64,000 nucleotides of DNA from Jaltomata sinuosa (GCA_003996215.1 QJPP01001564.1:186001-250000); one strand, 5' to 3'; positions 9,503 to 20,777 are shown, counted from the first letter of the stretch. The notes: generated from the letters alone by a model not told the origin. A program made the numbers and translations.

Positions 9503-10421
9503 CCCAGTGTTAGGGTTATTTTTTTATATTGGATATCTGACAATTGTAACGTATTTTTTGAGAGAGACTTTGAGAGAAAAGACAAGGAAAACATATCTCT
9601 TTGTCTTCTTCCATGGGATTTTCACCATTGGTGCTTGGATTCTACGAAGTTCAAAGTAACGTAATAATTTTCTATTGTAAGAATTTCTTCTTCTCATATG
9701 AATACTATTATTTCTTTACTATGTTTTGCAAGCATGAGTGGCTAACTTTCCACAACTAGGGTTGTGGGAGCCATGGTCAAAGTGACAATATAGATTCTGG
9801 GTAGCATTGGGTTTGATTTATATGTCGTCACGTTGTTAATCTTGTGTTATTAATGTTTTCTAATGGTTGCAAATATTAGGACATGCCTAGGTTTAATTTG
9901 CTTGAACTAAGAGATTAAAAACGGGTAAATTGGATTAGCAACGAGGATTCGAGACTCTTAACTTTCGTCTTATGATTAATGCTTTAGCAAGATTAATCTA
10001 CTCGATCTTTTGGGTTGAACTGCAAAATTTTACCTTTTCAAGTTCGAGAGAATTGGAAAGGAAATTTGTCTATTTGGTTGAGAAATGCTTAGACGATAAC
10101 ATGAATTCAATCGCATCATGATAGACATATGGAAAGAATCCTACTAAGCTCTAAATCGATTTTGTTACGATGCCATGGTGAACACTTCCCTAGTTCACTT
10201 CTCATATTGATTTTAAACTCTTGAAAATTCGTTTGTTGTTATTTAACTTGTTTGAAATTGATAATTATAACCCCCCCCCCCAAATTATCGGAAACTATAG
10301 ATTACTAGTCAACTAAATTATTAACGACTTAATTTGCATCTTATTCCCTGTGGGATCGACCCCAACCTTGGTTGGATTCTATATTTGACAACGACTGCTT
10401 ACTTTTGGGCGTATCAAATTT

Positions 10422-10439
10422 TGGCGCCGTTGTCGGGGA
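10422..10439 (+). other. Primer-binding site, tRNA-Asp type
   Basis: TGGCGCCGTTGTCGGGGA starts 6 bases after the LTR end and is complementary to the tRNA-Asp 3' end, with one mismatch to the usual Athila site (T where C is expected). It would prime minus-strand DNA synthesis. Confidence 0.88.
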
Positions 10440-10544
10440 ATAAGGTTGTTCATTAAGTCCGGTGTGTTTGGTTGACTCTTAGTCATACTTTCCTGACTTA
10501 CTTTTATTTGTTGTTTTTGTTTTATTTTTATAGGGTACATAATT

Positions 10545-12005
10545 GTGCATGCTACCCGGCGCTCGGGTGAACCAATATTACCTTGCGATCCCAAGCTTGC
10601 TAGAATGTTAAGGCGAAATATGAATGCACAACAACAAGAGGCAGCGAGACTCGCTGCAGCTCAGCAGGCCCAACAACACTTGAATGCTGATGATATTGAG
10701 GATGATGTTGGGTTGGATGATGAGACTATAGTGGGTGTTAGTAGACCGGCAGATGATGTTAACAATAATGCTACAGCCGATCAGAGGCCACAACAGCGAG
10801 GTAGAGGTCGACAGTAGCCAAGGCAGTATGCTTTGGATGATGATGAGGATATCGACTTGGATGGAGTTGGTGCTACGGGCGCCATTGTTCTTCCTCAGCT
10901 ATCACCTGGAGCTAAGTTCAACATTACTAGCATGATTATTCAGCTGTTAAACTTAAAGGGATTGTTCCGTGGTGTTGCTGGTGATGATCCAAATCGACAC
11001 CTGATGAATTTTATGGGTATCTGCAAGTCGTTCAAATTGCTTGGAGTGAGTCAGACAGTGATCAGGCTCAGGTTGTTCCCGTTGTCTCTGTCTGATGAGG
11101 CAGCATTATGGTTGACAGAGCTAACCCCCGACTCTATCACAACCTGGGGAGAGTTGAAAGGAGCTTTCCTAGAAAGGTTCTTTCCTCCCTCTAGGATGAT
11201 ACAGTTGAGATATGAAATTAGCAACTTCAGATAACAACCTCATGAGGCTTTACATGAGACTTGGTTGCGGTTCAAGAAGAAGATAACACAATGCCCGAAC
11301 CATCAGTTGACCGACAATTTCCTAATGCAGACATTCTACAGGGCACTGAATTTGGCTACCAAGCCGACACTGGATAATGCAGCAGGGGGAGAATTTATGG
11401 GTATTACCTTTATCGATGCCATAGCTATTTTAGACTGGCTCACTAAAACCAACAGGGCCTGGCATACACGGGATACAGAGGTAGCTGCTAGCACTTATGC
11501 AGTCGATATGCCAGCGGAGCAGTGTAGGAAAGAGGAAGAGCGGGACCAAGATATGGCCCATCTAAAAACGCAAATGGACCTACTGACAAAATATTTGTTG
11601 TCAGGAGGTATGGAGAAAGTGAAAGTTGTGGGTTCCCAAGGTAGAGAAGCAGAGTCTGAATCTAATAAGGAGGCTAATTATTTGGGGGGTTTCCAGGCCA
11701 ATGGCCAGGGAAACCAAGGTCGGAACTATCAAAAGGACAACTACTATGAAAAAGCTGGCTACAAAAATCGTGATCATGGGAACTGGAAAAATAAAACCAA
11801 TAGAGGTGGGTTGTACGTACCACCTGGTAATTGGGAAAGAGCTAGAAATGAGACAGGGATGTCCAAATTAGAGAATATGATGGCAAAGATGTTGTTGAAG
11901 GTGGAATCTACTGACTTCGGAGTCAAGGAAATGAAATCTAAATTATCATCAATGAGTCAGTTGGTGGATTCTCATTCCACCTCAATCAAGCAGTTAGAGC
12001 AATAA
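10545..12005 (+). pseudogene. gag: Element A gag (broken)
   Basis: Gag would form the virus-like particle. One reading frame runs through the whole region, with stops at 10815 (TAG), 11232 (TAA) and 12003 (TAA). The expected start codon seems lost: the ATTGTGCATGCTACC context at 10542 has no ATG in frame, and the next in-frame ATG is at 10605. The N-terminal part has a Gln/Ala-rich stretch and an acidic stretch. The conserved retrotransposon gag core lies at about 10900-11450 (around GLFRGVAGDDPNRHL, AALWLTEL and FLERFFPPSR). The C-terminal part is charged, has a GGLYVPPGNW segment and no CCHC zinc knuckle, as is usual for Athila. The three stops are what C-to-T changes in CAG and CAA codons would give. 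Confidence 0.88.
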
Positions 12006-15000
12006 ATGAGTCAAATCTCGTCGTCTCTAAATCAAAGAAAAGCTGGTACATTGCCGAGTGACACCATACAAAACCCGAGGAACGACGGGAACTGTATGGC
12101 GATTACCACAAGAAGCGGTAAGACATTACCAGAATCACATCCGGTAATTCAAAAGCAGAAAGATGATGTTATTGACGAAGATGAGATCATTGATGATGAA
12201 AAGGTGAGTGATGAGGGTGTGAGTGTTCATGTTGAAAAACCCACTTTGGTAGAGGATAATTCTAAATTGCTCACGGAGAAGAGCAAGGAAGTTGAAAAAC
12301 TTCCAAAACAAATGCCAAAGCCTCCTCCTCCTTTCCCTCATAGGATCAAAAAGAAGGTGGAATATGGGAAATTCCACAAGTTTATCACCATGCTTAAGCA
12401 GATCTCTGTGAATATCCCTCTGGTGGATGCGCTTGAACAAATGACCGGTTATGCCAAGTTCATGAAGGACTTTATCACAAAGAAGAGGTCAGTAAGTTTT
12501 GAACCAGAAGACAACCTCCACCATTGTAGCGCTATTTCATCAAGGTCGCTAGTCCAACAGAAAGAAGACCCGGGTGCGTTCACTATTCCTTGCACCATCA
12601 GGGAGTTTAATTTTGCAAAAGCTCTTTGTGACTTGGGGGCTAGAATAAACTTGATGTCGTTGGCTATCTACCGGTAGTTGGGCTTAGAAGCCCCCACACC
12701 GATGACTATGAGATTGTTGATGGCTGATAGATCGATTAAACGACCGGTGGGTATTTGTATGATGTGCTTGTGAAGGTGGGAAAGTTCATCTTTCTGGCAG
12801 ACTTCATGATTTTGGACTGCGAAGTGGACTTTGAAGTCCCTATTATTTTGGGATGACCCTTCTTGGAAACCGAAAGAGTATTAGTAGATATGGAGAGCAA
12901 CGAGTTGACTTTCAGGTTGAATGATGAAATAGTGAAGTTTAACGTGTGCAAGTCAATGAACAACCGAGGGACATGAATGTCATCTCGGTTATTGATGTTG
13001 TTGCCAAATCTGATGTGATTATTTCTGTTGAAGAGAGATTTGTTGTAGAGACGTTGGTAGCGGTTATGATGAACTTCTATGGTGATGACATCGAAGATTA
13101 TGAAGAAACTGTTAATGCTTTGGTTAGAATGGGGTCCTATTCTTACGCCCCAAAGAAATTAGATCTTGACTTTAAGAACAGGTCGACACCTCCTGTAAAG
13201 CCTTCTATTGAGGAGGCACCGGTGTTAGAGTTGAAAGAGTTGCCAGGCCATCTGAGGTATGCATTTTTAGGTGATAAAGATACTTTACTTGTGATCATTG
13301 TGGCAGACCTTGTGTAAACACAAGTTGAAGCTTTACTGTCCATACTGAGGAGATACAAGAGAGCAATCAGCTGGACCATTGCGGATATTATTGGCATCCC
13401 GCCAGGTATTTGTACTCATAAGATACAGTTAGAAGAAGATTGCACTCCCACCACTGAACATCAGCGGAGACTGAATCCTCCAATGCAAGAGGTGGTGAAG
13501 AAAGAAATCATCAAATGGCTCGATGCTGGAGTGGTTTACCCAATTTCTGATAGCAAATGGGTAAGCCCGGTGCAATGTGTTCCTAAGAAGGGAGGGATGA
13601 CTCTGGTAGCTAATGAAAAAAATGAGGTGATTCCATTAAGAACTGTCATGGGGTGGCGAGTCTGTATGGATTATCGAAATCTCAACTCCTGGACTTTCCT
13701 TGATCATTTCCCCATACCCTTTATGGATTAGATGTTGGATAGATTAGCTGGCAGGGGTTGGTACTGCTTTTTGAATTGATATTCGGGGTACAACCAAATA
13801 TCTATCGCCCCGGAAGATCAGGAGAAAGCCACTTTCACCTGCCCCTATGGTACGTTTGCTTTTAGAAGCATGCCCTTTGGTCTTTGCAATGCTCCTGCAA
13901 CATTCCAAAGATGCATGATGTCTATCTTTTCTGATATGGTTGAGGACACATTGGAAGTCTTCATGGATGACTTCTCTGTGGTGGGTGATGCATTTGAAGA
14001 TTGCTTGACTAATCTGGGTCAGGCATTTCAAAGGTGTGAAGAGTCAAACCTTGTGCTGAATTGGGAGAAGTGCCATTTCATGGTGAAGGAAGGCATTGTA
14101 TTTGGGCACAAGATATCTGTAAGAGGGCTAGAGGTGGATAGAGCCAAGATAGAAGTCATCGAGAAACTACCTCCACCCATCTCAGTAAAGGGTGTGAGGA
14201 GCTTTCTTGGTCATGCCGGATTCTACCGAAGATTCATTAAAGATTTCTCTAAGATTGCTAACCCTTTATACAGGATGCTTGAAAAAGAGACTAAGTTTGT
14301 ATTTGATGCTGAGTGTTTGAAGGCGTTTGAGTGCCTGAAAGAAAAGTTAGTGGCTGCTCCTATTATAATTAACCCGGATTGGTCCAAACCGTTCGAGGTA
14401 ATGTGCGATGCAAGTGGTGTTGCACTCGGAGCTGTTCTGGGAAAAAAGCAATACAAACTTTTTCACCCCATTTATTATGCTAGTAAGGGATTGAATGGGG
14501 TGCAAAAGAACTACACGGTGACAGAACAGGAGCTACTAGCTGTTGTATATGCTTTTGAGAAATTCAAAGCGTACTTACTTGGTACAAAAGTGGTGGTGCA
14601 CACAGATCATGCGGCCTTGAGGTATTTAATGGCCAAGAAGGATGCAAAGCCTCGACTAATCCGATGGGTGTTATTGTTGTAGGAATTTGACTTTGAAGTC
14701 AAAGATCGAAAAGGTTGTGAAAACCAAGTGGCGAATCTGTCCAGACTTGAGAGTGAAGAGAAAGTAGTAGATGAACCAGAGATTGATGATGCATTTTCGG
14801 ATGAGCATGTATTGGCTATGTCACTTGATATGGTGCCTTGGTATGCCGATTTCACAAATTATGTGGTGAGTGACAGGATGCCGGAAGATTTGAACTTCCA
14901 CCAGAGGAAGAAATTCCTCCATGATGCAAGTAAGTTTTTTTGGGATAAACCGTATTTATTCCGGTTGTGTGCTGACAACATTGTAAGGAGATGTGTACCA

Positions 15001-16124
15001 GAGGTGAAAATGACAAGCATCTTGCAAGCTTGTCATTCGTCCCTAGTTGGAGGCCATCATGTGGGTGATCGAACTGCCCGAAAAATCTTACAGTGTGGTT
15101 ATTATTGGCCAACAATTCAGAAAGATGCATATGAATTTTCCAAATCTTGTGATCAATGTCAAAGAAGAGGAGCAATCTCTCGCAGGCAAGAGTTGCCAAT
15201 GTCTACTATCCTGGAGGTTGAATTGTTTGACGTATGCGGGATACATTTCATGGGCCCATTTGACAGTTCTTATGGGAACCGTTACATCTTGGTAGTGGTT
15301 GATTATGTTTCAAAGTGGGTAGAGGCGGTTGCTTTGGCTGATAATGAAGGGAAGAGTGTGGTGGCTTTCCTGAAAAGAAACATCTTTGCTCGGTTTGGCA
15401 CCCCCGCACGATCATAAGTGATGGAAGGTCACATTTCTGCAACAAAGTGTTCCAGGCCGCTCTAGCTAAGTATGGTGTAAAGCAACACAAAGTGTCCACG
15501 CCTTATCACCCCCAAACAAGTGGGCAAGTCAAAGTGTCAAACCGTGAAATTAAAGAGATATTGGCAAAGTCTGTGAATGTGAACCAGCGAGATTGGGCAA
15601 GGAAGATGGATGACGCACTCTGGGCATACCGAACAGCGTTTAAAACGCCAATAGGTATGTCTCCTTACCAACTTGTTTTTGGTAAAGCTTGTCACTTGCC
15701 CGTGGAACTTGAGCACAAAGCCCTTTGGGCGCTCAAAAGGTTGAATCTCAGCTGGAAAGATGCATCGGAACTAAGGTTGGAACAATTGAATGAGATGGAT
15801 GAGTTCTGATTGCGAGCATATGAGAGATTCGTTCTCTACAAGGAATGAATGAAGCTATACCATGACAGAAGAATTGAGAAAAGGGAGTTCAAAGTTGGGG
15901 ACTTGGTATTGTTGTTCAACTCTAGGTTCAAATTATTTCCCAAAAAACTCAAATCCAAATGGTCAGGTCCATTCAAAGTACACCAAGTATTTCCATCCTG
16001 TATGGTTGAACTCGAAAACAAGGTTGGTGAGTTGTTCAAAGCCAATGGGCAAAGGGTGAAGCAATATCTGGGCCTCCCGGATGAGGTAAATAGCCTGTCT
16101 TTGGTGTATCTTGATGAAGTCTAA
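12006..16124 (+). pseudogene. pol: Element A pol: protease, RT, RNase H, integrase (broken)
   Basis: It continues the gag frame. The protease is near 12570-12900 (LCDLGARINLM; the family usually has D-x-G-A-S). RT runs about 13400-14280 with RVCMDYRNLN, SMPFGLCNAPATF and the catalytic FMDD near 13963. Its first catalytic aspartate (FLDGYSG in relatives) reads Asn followed by a stop at 13774-13779. RNase H has VMCDASGVALGAVL (near 14400) and TDHAALRYL. Integrase has an HHCC finger (15030-15165), then an expected GIDFMGPF that reads GIHFMGPF (first catalytic Asp to His), a second Asp near 15420 and Glu in VSNREIK. Frameshifts lie near 12755, 12957 and 15404. Stops include 12675, 12854, 13729, 14680 and 15807. 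The protein cannot be active. Confidence 0.92.
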
Positions 16125-16294
16125 GTAATCAAGATACCCGCGTCATGCCGCGACGTTAAATTAGGCGTTGTATGGAAGGCAACCCATAATTTGTTATTGT
16201 ACTATGATCTTAGAATAATTTTTTTTTAGAATTGGTTCATTTGTGCATTGAGTGTGCAGGTACAAAAAGGTGAAAATAAAAGTTGTGTTTTGCT

Positions 16295-16548
16295 TAGGGG
16301 TGACGGGCCCTCTTGGTGGGTTGTCAACTGAGTGATGGACCGCCACACAAACCGTCACAGTTGAACCAAATATTGGTCTCCACTGTTTAGTGGTGACGGT
16401 TGGAGTGACGGACTGTCACAGCTGAGGTGGGCCATCATCCAAGCTGCCACATAAACACTACAGTAGGGGAGTCACTGTCTAAGCCTGACGACTCAAGAGA
16501 CAGACTGCCAGGCCGCTGACGGGCCGTCACTCAAGCCACCAACATCAG
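16295..16548 (+). repeat. Internal copy of the 92-bp LTR repeat, three units
   Basis: The anchors TGACGG/TGACGA fall at 16301, 16394 and 16486, spacing 93 and 92 bp, the same period and same TGACGG/CCGTCA content as the LTR array at 9103-9470. The last unit ends where the splice-donor consensus begins. Confidence 0.8.
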
Positions 16549-16610
16549 GTAAGTATATCTTCTCTCAAATTTGGGACCAACCCGACCCAAAACCCCCTTA
16601 AGACCCCAAT

Positions 16611-16646
16611 GAAGGAACCCGTTTCAACTATTGAAACGGTTCCTTC
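16611..16646. repeat. Hairpin with 16-17-bp arms and 3-base loop
   Basis: GAAGGAACCCGTTTCAA pairs with TTGAAACGGTTCCTTC around CTA, with one unpaired C. It lies just downstream of the internal 92-bp array. Confidence 0.75.
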
Positions 16647-17184
16647 ACCTTCTTTCATCTTCCTTCATCCCATTCATCTCTCATTCATCTTCTCTCCTCC
16701 AAAGCAAAATCTAAAATCCTTGCTCTTCAAAAATCAATCCCACTTACACCCACTCATCTTCTCCATACGTCTCTTTCTCTAAGTCTCCAAAACAAAAGGT
16801 CGGCTACCGTAGTCGAAGGGTAAAAGTATAAAGTTAAGTGTTCATTGTTCTTGTAACTCAAGAGAAAGAAAAGGAGTCTTCTTTGCCAATCACAAACACA
16901 AGGTATGATGCTAAACCTTTTATTTCTTGAATTGTTGGTTGGTCTTATTTGAAAATAAAAGAAGAGCAAGGATGTGATGGATGGTGTGAAATTGTTAGGT
17001 GTGGTTGTTGTTGTTGTTTGAAATTGTAAATTTGACATGGGTGAAGTCTTGAGTAACCCATGGGATTAAATAGATGATGGGTGGTGACATTGTGAAACCA
17101 AATCCCACAAAGAATGGGAAAACCACTAATAGGACACAAAGTGTTCGAGGAAATGCCCCAAAGGGAGTAAAAAAATTCAATGTG

Positions 17185-17345
17185 TAACAGTGACGGTTGC
17201 CGTGATGAGCCACCATATTGGTGATGACTCGTCAAGAAAACTGCCATAGTTAACAAGGGACAATTTCACTGTCTAAGAGTGACGTCTGGTGTGACGGTTC
17301 GTCACCCCTGTGACTGACCGTCACCCAAACCATCACTCCAAAATA
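17185..17345 (+). repeat. Second internal copy of the 92-bp repeat, two units
   Basis: The anchors TGACGG at 17191 and TGACGT at 17280 are 89 bp apart. The second unit contains GTGACGG, GTCACC and CCGTCACC words very like LTR unit 2. It stops about 55 bp before the acceptor-like CAG. Confidence 0.7.
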
Positions 17346-17405
17346 GTGGGGTTTGCTTGGTGTTTTCCCGTTCTCATGTGTTCTAACTTGTTCCCGAGCA
17401 GGTAC

Positions 17406-19334
17406 ATGGCTCCCAAACAACAACCACCTCGCGGTCAAGCTCAAAAGAGGAAAGAAAGAGCCGCTACCACTCGGACCCTAGTAGATGAATCGGTTAGCGA
17501 GGAAGAAGCAATTGAAGCCCCGGCCTACCAAACTAAACTATCCAAATGAAGAAACACCCAAGTCTCCTAGTATGAGGAGAAGAGTGGGTCATCTAGAAGT
17601 GGGTTGGGGAGTGATAGTGGATCTGAAGAAAGTGGTAGCTCCAGTTCCAGTCCCAGTCCGAAAAATATAAGTCGTACTGAGGCCACCAAAAATACAGAGA
17701 GGGCACCCATGGATAGAGAATCAATCTGGTGGGAACTCTAGGGTTCCCAGAAGCACTATCTTGACGGTCTTACCAAAACAAAGTCAAGGAGCTACAAAAG
17801 ACCGATAGCTGAGGAAGTGCAAATCATTACCACGGACCTACCCGAGTATCCAGTTCTTCAGACACAGTTTCAGAGGTATCAACTTGAGTGGATGAGCACA
17901 CCTCCATGACTCTACTACCCAACACTAGTTCGAGAATTCTATGCCAACTATTTGGCACTGTTGAAGAGAAAATGTGAAAAAGAAAAAGGGGTTAAATCAG
18001 CACCAAGGCAGGACAGGGTTTTGGTTCGGGGTAAATAGGTAGACATCTCTCGGGAGATGATTAACAGATTCCTCTTCAGCCCAGAATACATTCCTCCACC
18101 TGATATTCTAGAGTTTCATGATAAGATTGCCAACACATACTCGCAGAGACCATGGTTAGCACGGACATTGGCTGATGGCTCACCATCTTGGCTAACCCAG
18201 AGGGGACGGATATCGAAGAAATCACTGAGCTTTGTAGCAAAGTTCTGGTGGGATGTTGTGCGACTCAGACTCTTTCCTACAGGAGGAGATGCTAATCTGG
18301 ATGAGGGAAGAGCCATCCTAGTGGCAAGTTTGATATCCGGGTATGTCATAAATTTTGTAATGATAATTGGTGACGAGATGCAGACCAGGGCCATGAAGAC
18401 CACTTCTTCGTTGTCGTTCCCGTGTCTGGTTACTAAGTTATACAGGCGTGCAGAGGTACCAATAATGGGTGGTATTGATGATCAAGTAACAACGTCATCC
18501 AAGAAAAATATTGACAAATAAAGAGATGACACTAAGTTTGATTTGAGGGTTCACAAGCCTCATATTTTTGAGGAACCAACCACGACCACCTCTGAGGCAA
18601 CTGACACTCTATCCGTCATAGAAATTCATCTTGCTATGTTTGATTCAAAGATTGCACAAACCACTAGAGCTACTGCTGAAAGCTCTGGCACTGTTTTGAG
18701 TCCTTCCCTACCATCGGAATATCATATGAATCCGCGAAACTTTGCTAAAATGGTGCAAAAGCAGAAATAGATTGATAAGCAAATTTTAGCTTGGACGGAC
18801 TTATTCAATCCCACAATTGATGAAGCGATACGGGTGGCTCTGAAGCCGTATGAGGGGCTACATGCAAGAGTCGATGCCATGGAAACCCAAATGGATACAA
18901 AGCTGAATGAATTGAGCATCCCGGACTTGGAGAGATTTGATGTTGAACTGAAAAAGGTGAAGGATGAAATCACCGCCCTCAAGCAAGAAAAGGCACCTTG
19001 TGATGGGACTTTGGATTTTGTGGACTTAGAGGAAGATACCCCGATAGTAGATTTGTTGGGACTACCGCTGAAAATTGATGAACCACAAGCAGGTGAAAGT
19101 GGGGTGAAAAGGTCGAAGAAGATAAAGCATAGAAAGAAATCATTCGAGGAAGCCGATTTGGAGACTGTGAGGCAGTGGTCTCTGATAGATGAGCAACTGC
19201 GATAGGAGAGGGTACGTGCCCAAGCAGGTGGGGCATCATCCAGTGCAGTACTGGAGTTCGGAGAGACTCCGGGTGTTGATGAGCTGAGTACGCCAGCCAA
19301 AACTAGCATCACTATTCCAGATCCTGAAGCCTAG
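17406..19334 (+). pseudogene. Element A third ORF (plant transposon-protein type domain)
   Basis: One uninterrupted frame of 643 codons with eight in-frame stops (17547, 17568, about 17739, 17907, 18036, 18519, 18768 and 19203) and no frameshift; the terminal stop is at 19332. It starts MAPKQQPPRG with a basic, then Ser/Glu-rich segment. The middle (about 18050-18500) resembles the domain found in many Solanaceae Athila third ORFs, annotated as putative plant transposon protein: a WLTQRGRISKKSL-like stretch, a FWWDVVRLRLFPTGGD-like stretch and an FPCLVTKLYRRAEVP-like stretch. The C-terminal third (18780-19010) is heptad-like and probably coiled-coil, followed by a Lys-rich patch. I see no signal peptide or membrane segment, so an envelope role is not supported. 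Function unknown. Confidence 0.75.
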
Positions 19335-20777
19335 GCTTCACAGGTACCCCTATTCCTCAATTTTATATATCTGCTTTGATGAGCATTGAGGACAATGCTA
19401 GATTCTTTTGTTGGGGGTAGAGGTATTACCACCGAAGGTTTTTGTTGTCGTGCTTCTTTTCCTTCGATGTGCTATCTAGTAGAACTGGCATGTTTAGGTT
19501 ATTTTTGTTTTTATTATTGTGTGATATTGTAGCAAGCATGACTGTGAATGGTTAAAATAAAAAGGAGCCCCCTCCGAAAAAGTTTTTTTTTGTACTTGTG
19601 TGTGGAAAATTAACTATTATGGATCCTTGAGGGTCTTTGTATGCATGTGCGAAGAATGATCTTGTTTAGGCTGAACTATTGTTTCAATGATTGGTAGTGG
19701 TATGGTTTCCTGATACGAAGTGCGTGTGAGCTTTTTGTTGAAATTCTTACTCTGTGCATGCATCTTGAACTTGCCAGGTCTATTTTGTTGAAGTTGGAAG
19801 CTAGCTGCTTAGGAAAGGATCACAAGCCCTTTTTGTGTGTAGTCCACTTATCCCAAAAGACCGTCCAAATGTTAATGATCCCTTTGATCCCTATTTGAGC
19901 CTTGATTAACCCCGTTCTTTCTATACCCAATCACCGTTCTTTTTTTAATCTTAGAATCTCTATTTTGGCCCTAGTCCTTCCTTGGACATCGTGCACCTCA
20001 ACTCAGGCAATCAACCTAAGTTGAGGGTGGCTATTGTAGCGGGAAATTGATGAGAAGAAAAATAGGAGGGAAAAGATTGGTTGTGGTTAGAATGGAAAAG
20101 TGTGGGTGTGTTCCTAGAAAAAGAAAGAAAAAAAAGAAAAAAAAAGAAAAAGAAAGAAAAAGAAATGAAAAAGGAATTGTCAAAATGAAAAGGCCGCATC
20201 CGTAGCTAGAAAGAAGGGAATAAAAGGCGAATAAAGTTGGATGAAGATAGTTTAATGGAAATAGTGGGTCAGCGATTCCAAGGAGGGCTTAGTCACTAAT
20301 CCCTAAATGTACCCTACCTGCACCCGAAGCCTCGTTACAAGCCATAGCATGTCCTGTAGTGATCCTGAGAAACTTTCTAAACAATGGAAATAGAATAGTA
20401 AGGGAAAGCCTACGGCATCGCATGTGCATTATTTGAAATCATTTGTGAGCGTGAGTGCCTTACTTAGTCCCGAAACTCTGTGTGTGGGACTTCCTTGTAG
20501 TGAGGGCATCGGGATTTCGATATCACTCTCTGATTGTTGGGATAGTGGGTCATGTATATGTAGAGCGCTCGTTCTCATCGGACTGATACCCTTGGATCCT
20601 GACGAGTTAGCTTTTCAGAACACTTTTGTAGTACCGGGGAGCTTGGTTTGAATTTCTTGAATCATTGATTAGCCATGGTTGCTAGAAACATGTTTTATAG
20701 CGTCGTAGTTGAGTCGTCAGTTTTGTTTTTGTTGTCATGTTTCTTAAGGACAAGCAAACATTTTATGTTGAGGGTGT
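19335..20777 (+). other. Non-coding 3' region of element A
   Basis: 1.44 kb between the third ORF and the 3' LTR. It contains a G-rich segment near 19411-19425, a long purine tract and no coding frame I can recognise. The bases just before the 3' LTR (GAGGGTGT) are only a weak polypurine tract. The rest shows nothing distinct. Confidence 0.6.
20116..20165 (+). repeat. A/G-only purine tract
   Basis: About 50 bases of only A and G, mostly GAAAA units. It could serve as a second polypurine primer or be simple-sequence growth. Confidence 0.7.

Larger units (their letters stand above)
8939..10416 (+). repeat. Element A 5' LTR
   Basis: 1478 bp, starting TGATGTG and ending GTATCA. From the left it holds a four-unit 92-bp array, a TATA box, a pyrimidine-rich transcribed part, a run of 11 C (10271-10281, shorter and interrupted in the 3' LTR) and the CCTGTGGGATCGACCCC phrase near the end. 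Confidence 0.95.
16549..17401 (+). promoter_or_regulatory. Candidate leader intron (splice donor to acceptor)
   Basis: The donor CAG/GTAAGTAT at 16548/16549 matches the plant consensus well. The acceptor side has a T/C-rich tract (17371-17395) ending in CAG at 17399-17401, four bases before ATG. An alternative donor is AAG/GTATGA at 16902/16903. Splicing of a downstream ORF is known for some plant Ty3 elements with a third ORF, such as barley BAGY-2. No transcript evidence is available here. Confidence 0.4.
16125..17405 (+). other. Long non-coding leader before the third ORF of element A
   Basis: 1.28 kb with no ORF of its own. In order it holds a three-unit copy of the 92-bp U3 repeat, a consensus splice donor (16549), a strong hairpin (16611-16646), a pyrimidine-rich CTTCATC stretch typical of plant 5' untranslated regions (16640-16790), a second donor-like AAG/GTATGA (16903), two more 92-bp-type units, and a pyrimidine tract with an acceptor-like CAG just before the ATG at 17406. 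This looks like a separate control region for the third ORF; that function is inferred. Confidence 0.55.

Noticed and set aside
10271..10281. Run of 11 C as a regulatory element
   Set aside because: The 3' LTR has an interrupted, shorter run at the same site; simple slippage is enough.
13483..14682. Endogenous pararetrovirus (caulimovirid) reverse transcriptase
   Set aside because: LTRs, target duplications, primer sites and DDE integrases next to RT show Ty3/gypsy retrotransposons; no movement or coat protein is seen.
18057..18521. Independent host gene of 154 residues
   Set aside because: It lies in one frame with flanking parts of the third ORF of element A and is bounded by decay stops.
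18722..19312. 196-residue antisense ORF opposite the third ORF of element A
   Set aside because: It mirrors the coding strand, is low in recognisable motifs and disappears outside the coiled-coil region; a shadow of the plus-strand frame.
17406..19334. Envelope gene of a retrovirus-like element
   Set aside because: No signal peptide, membrane helix or cleavage site is visible; only the position is env-like.
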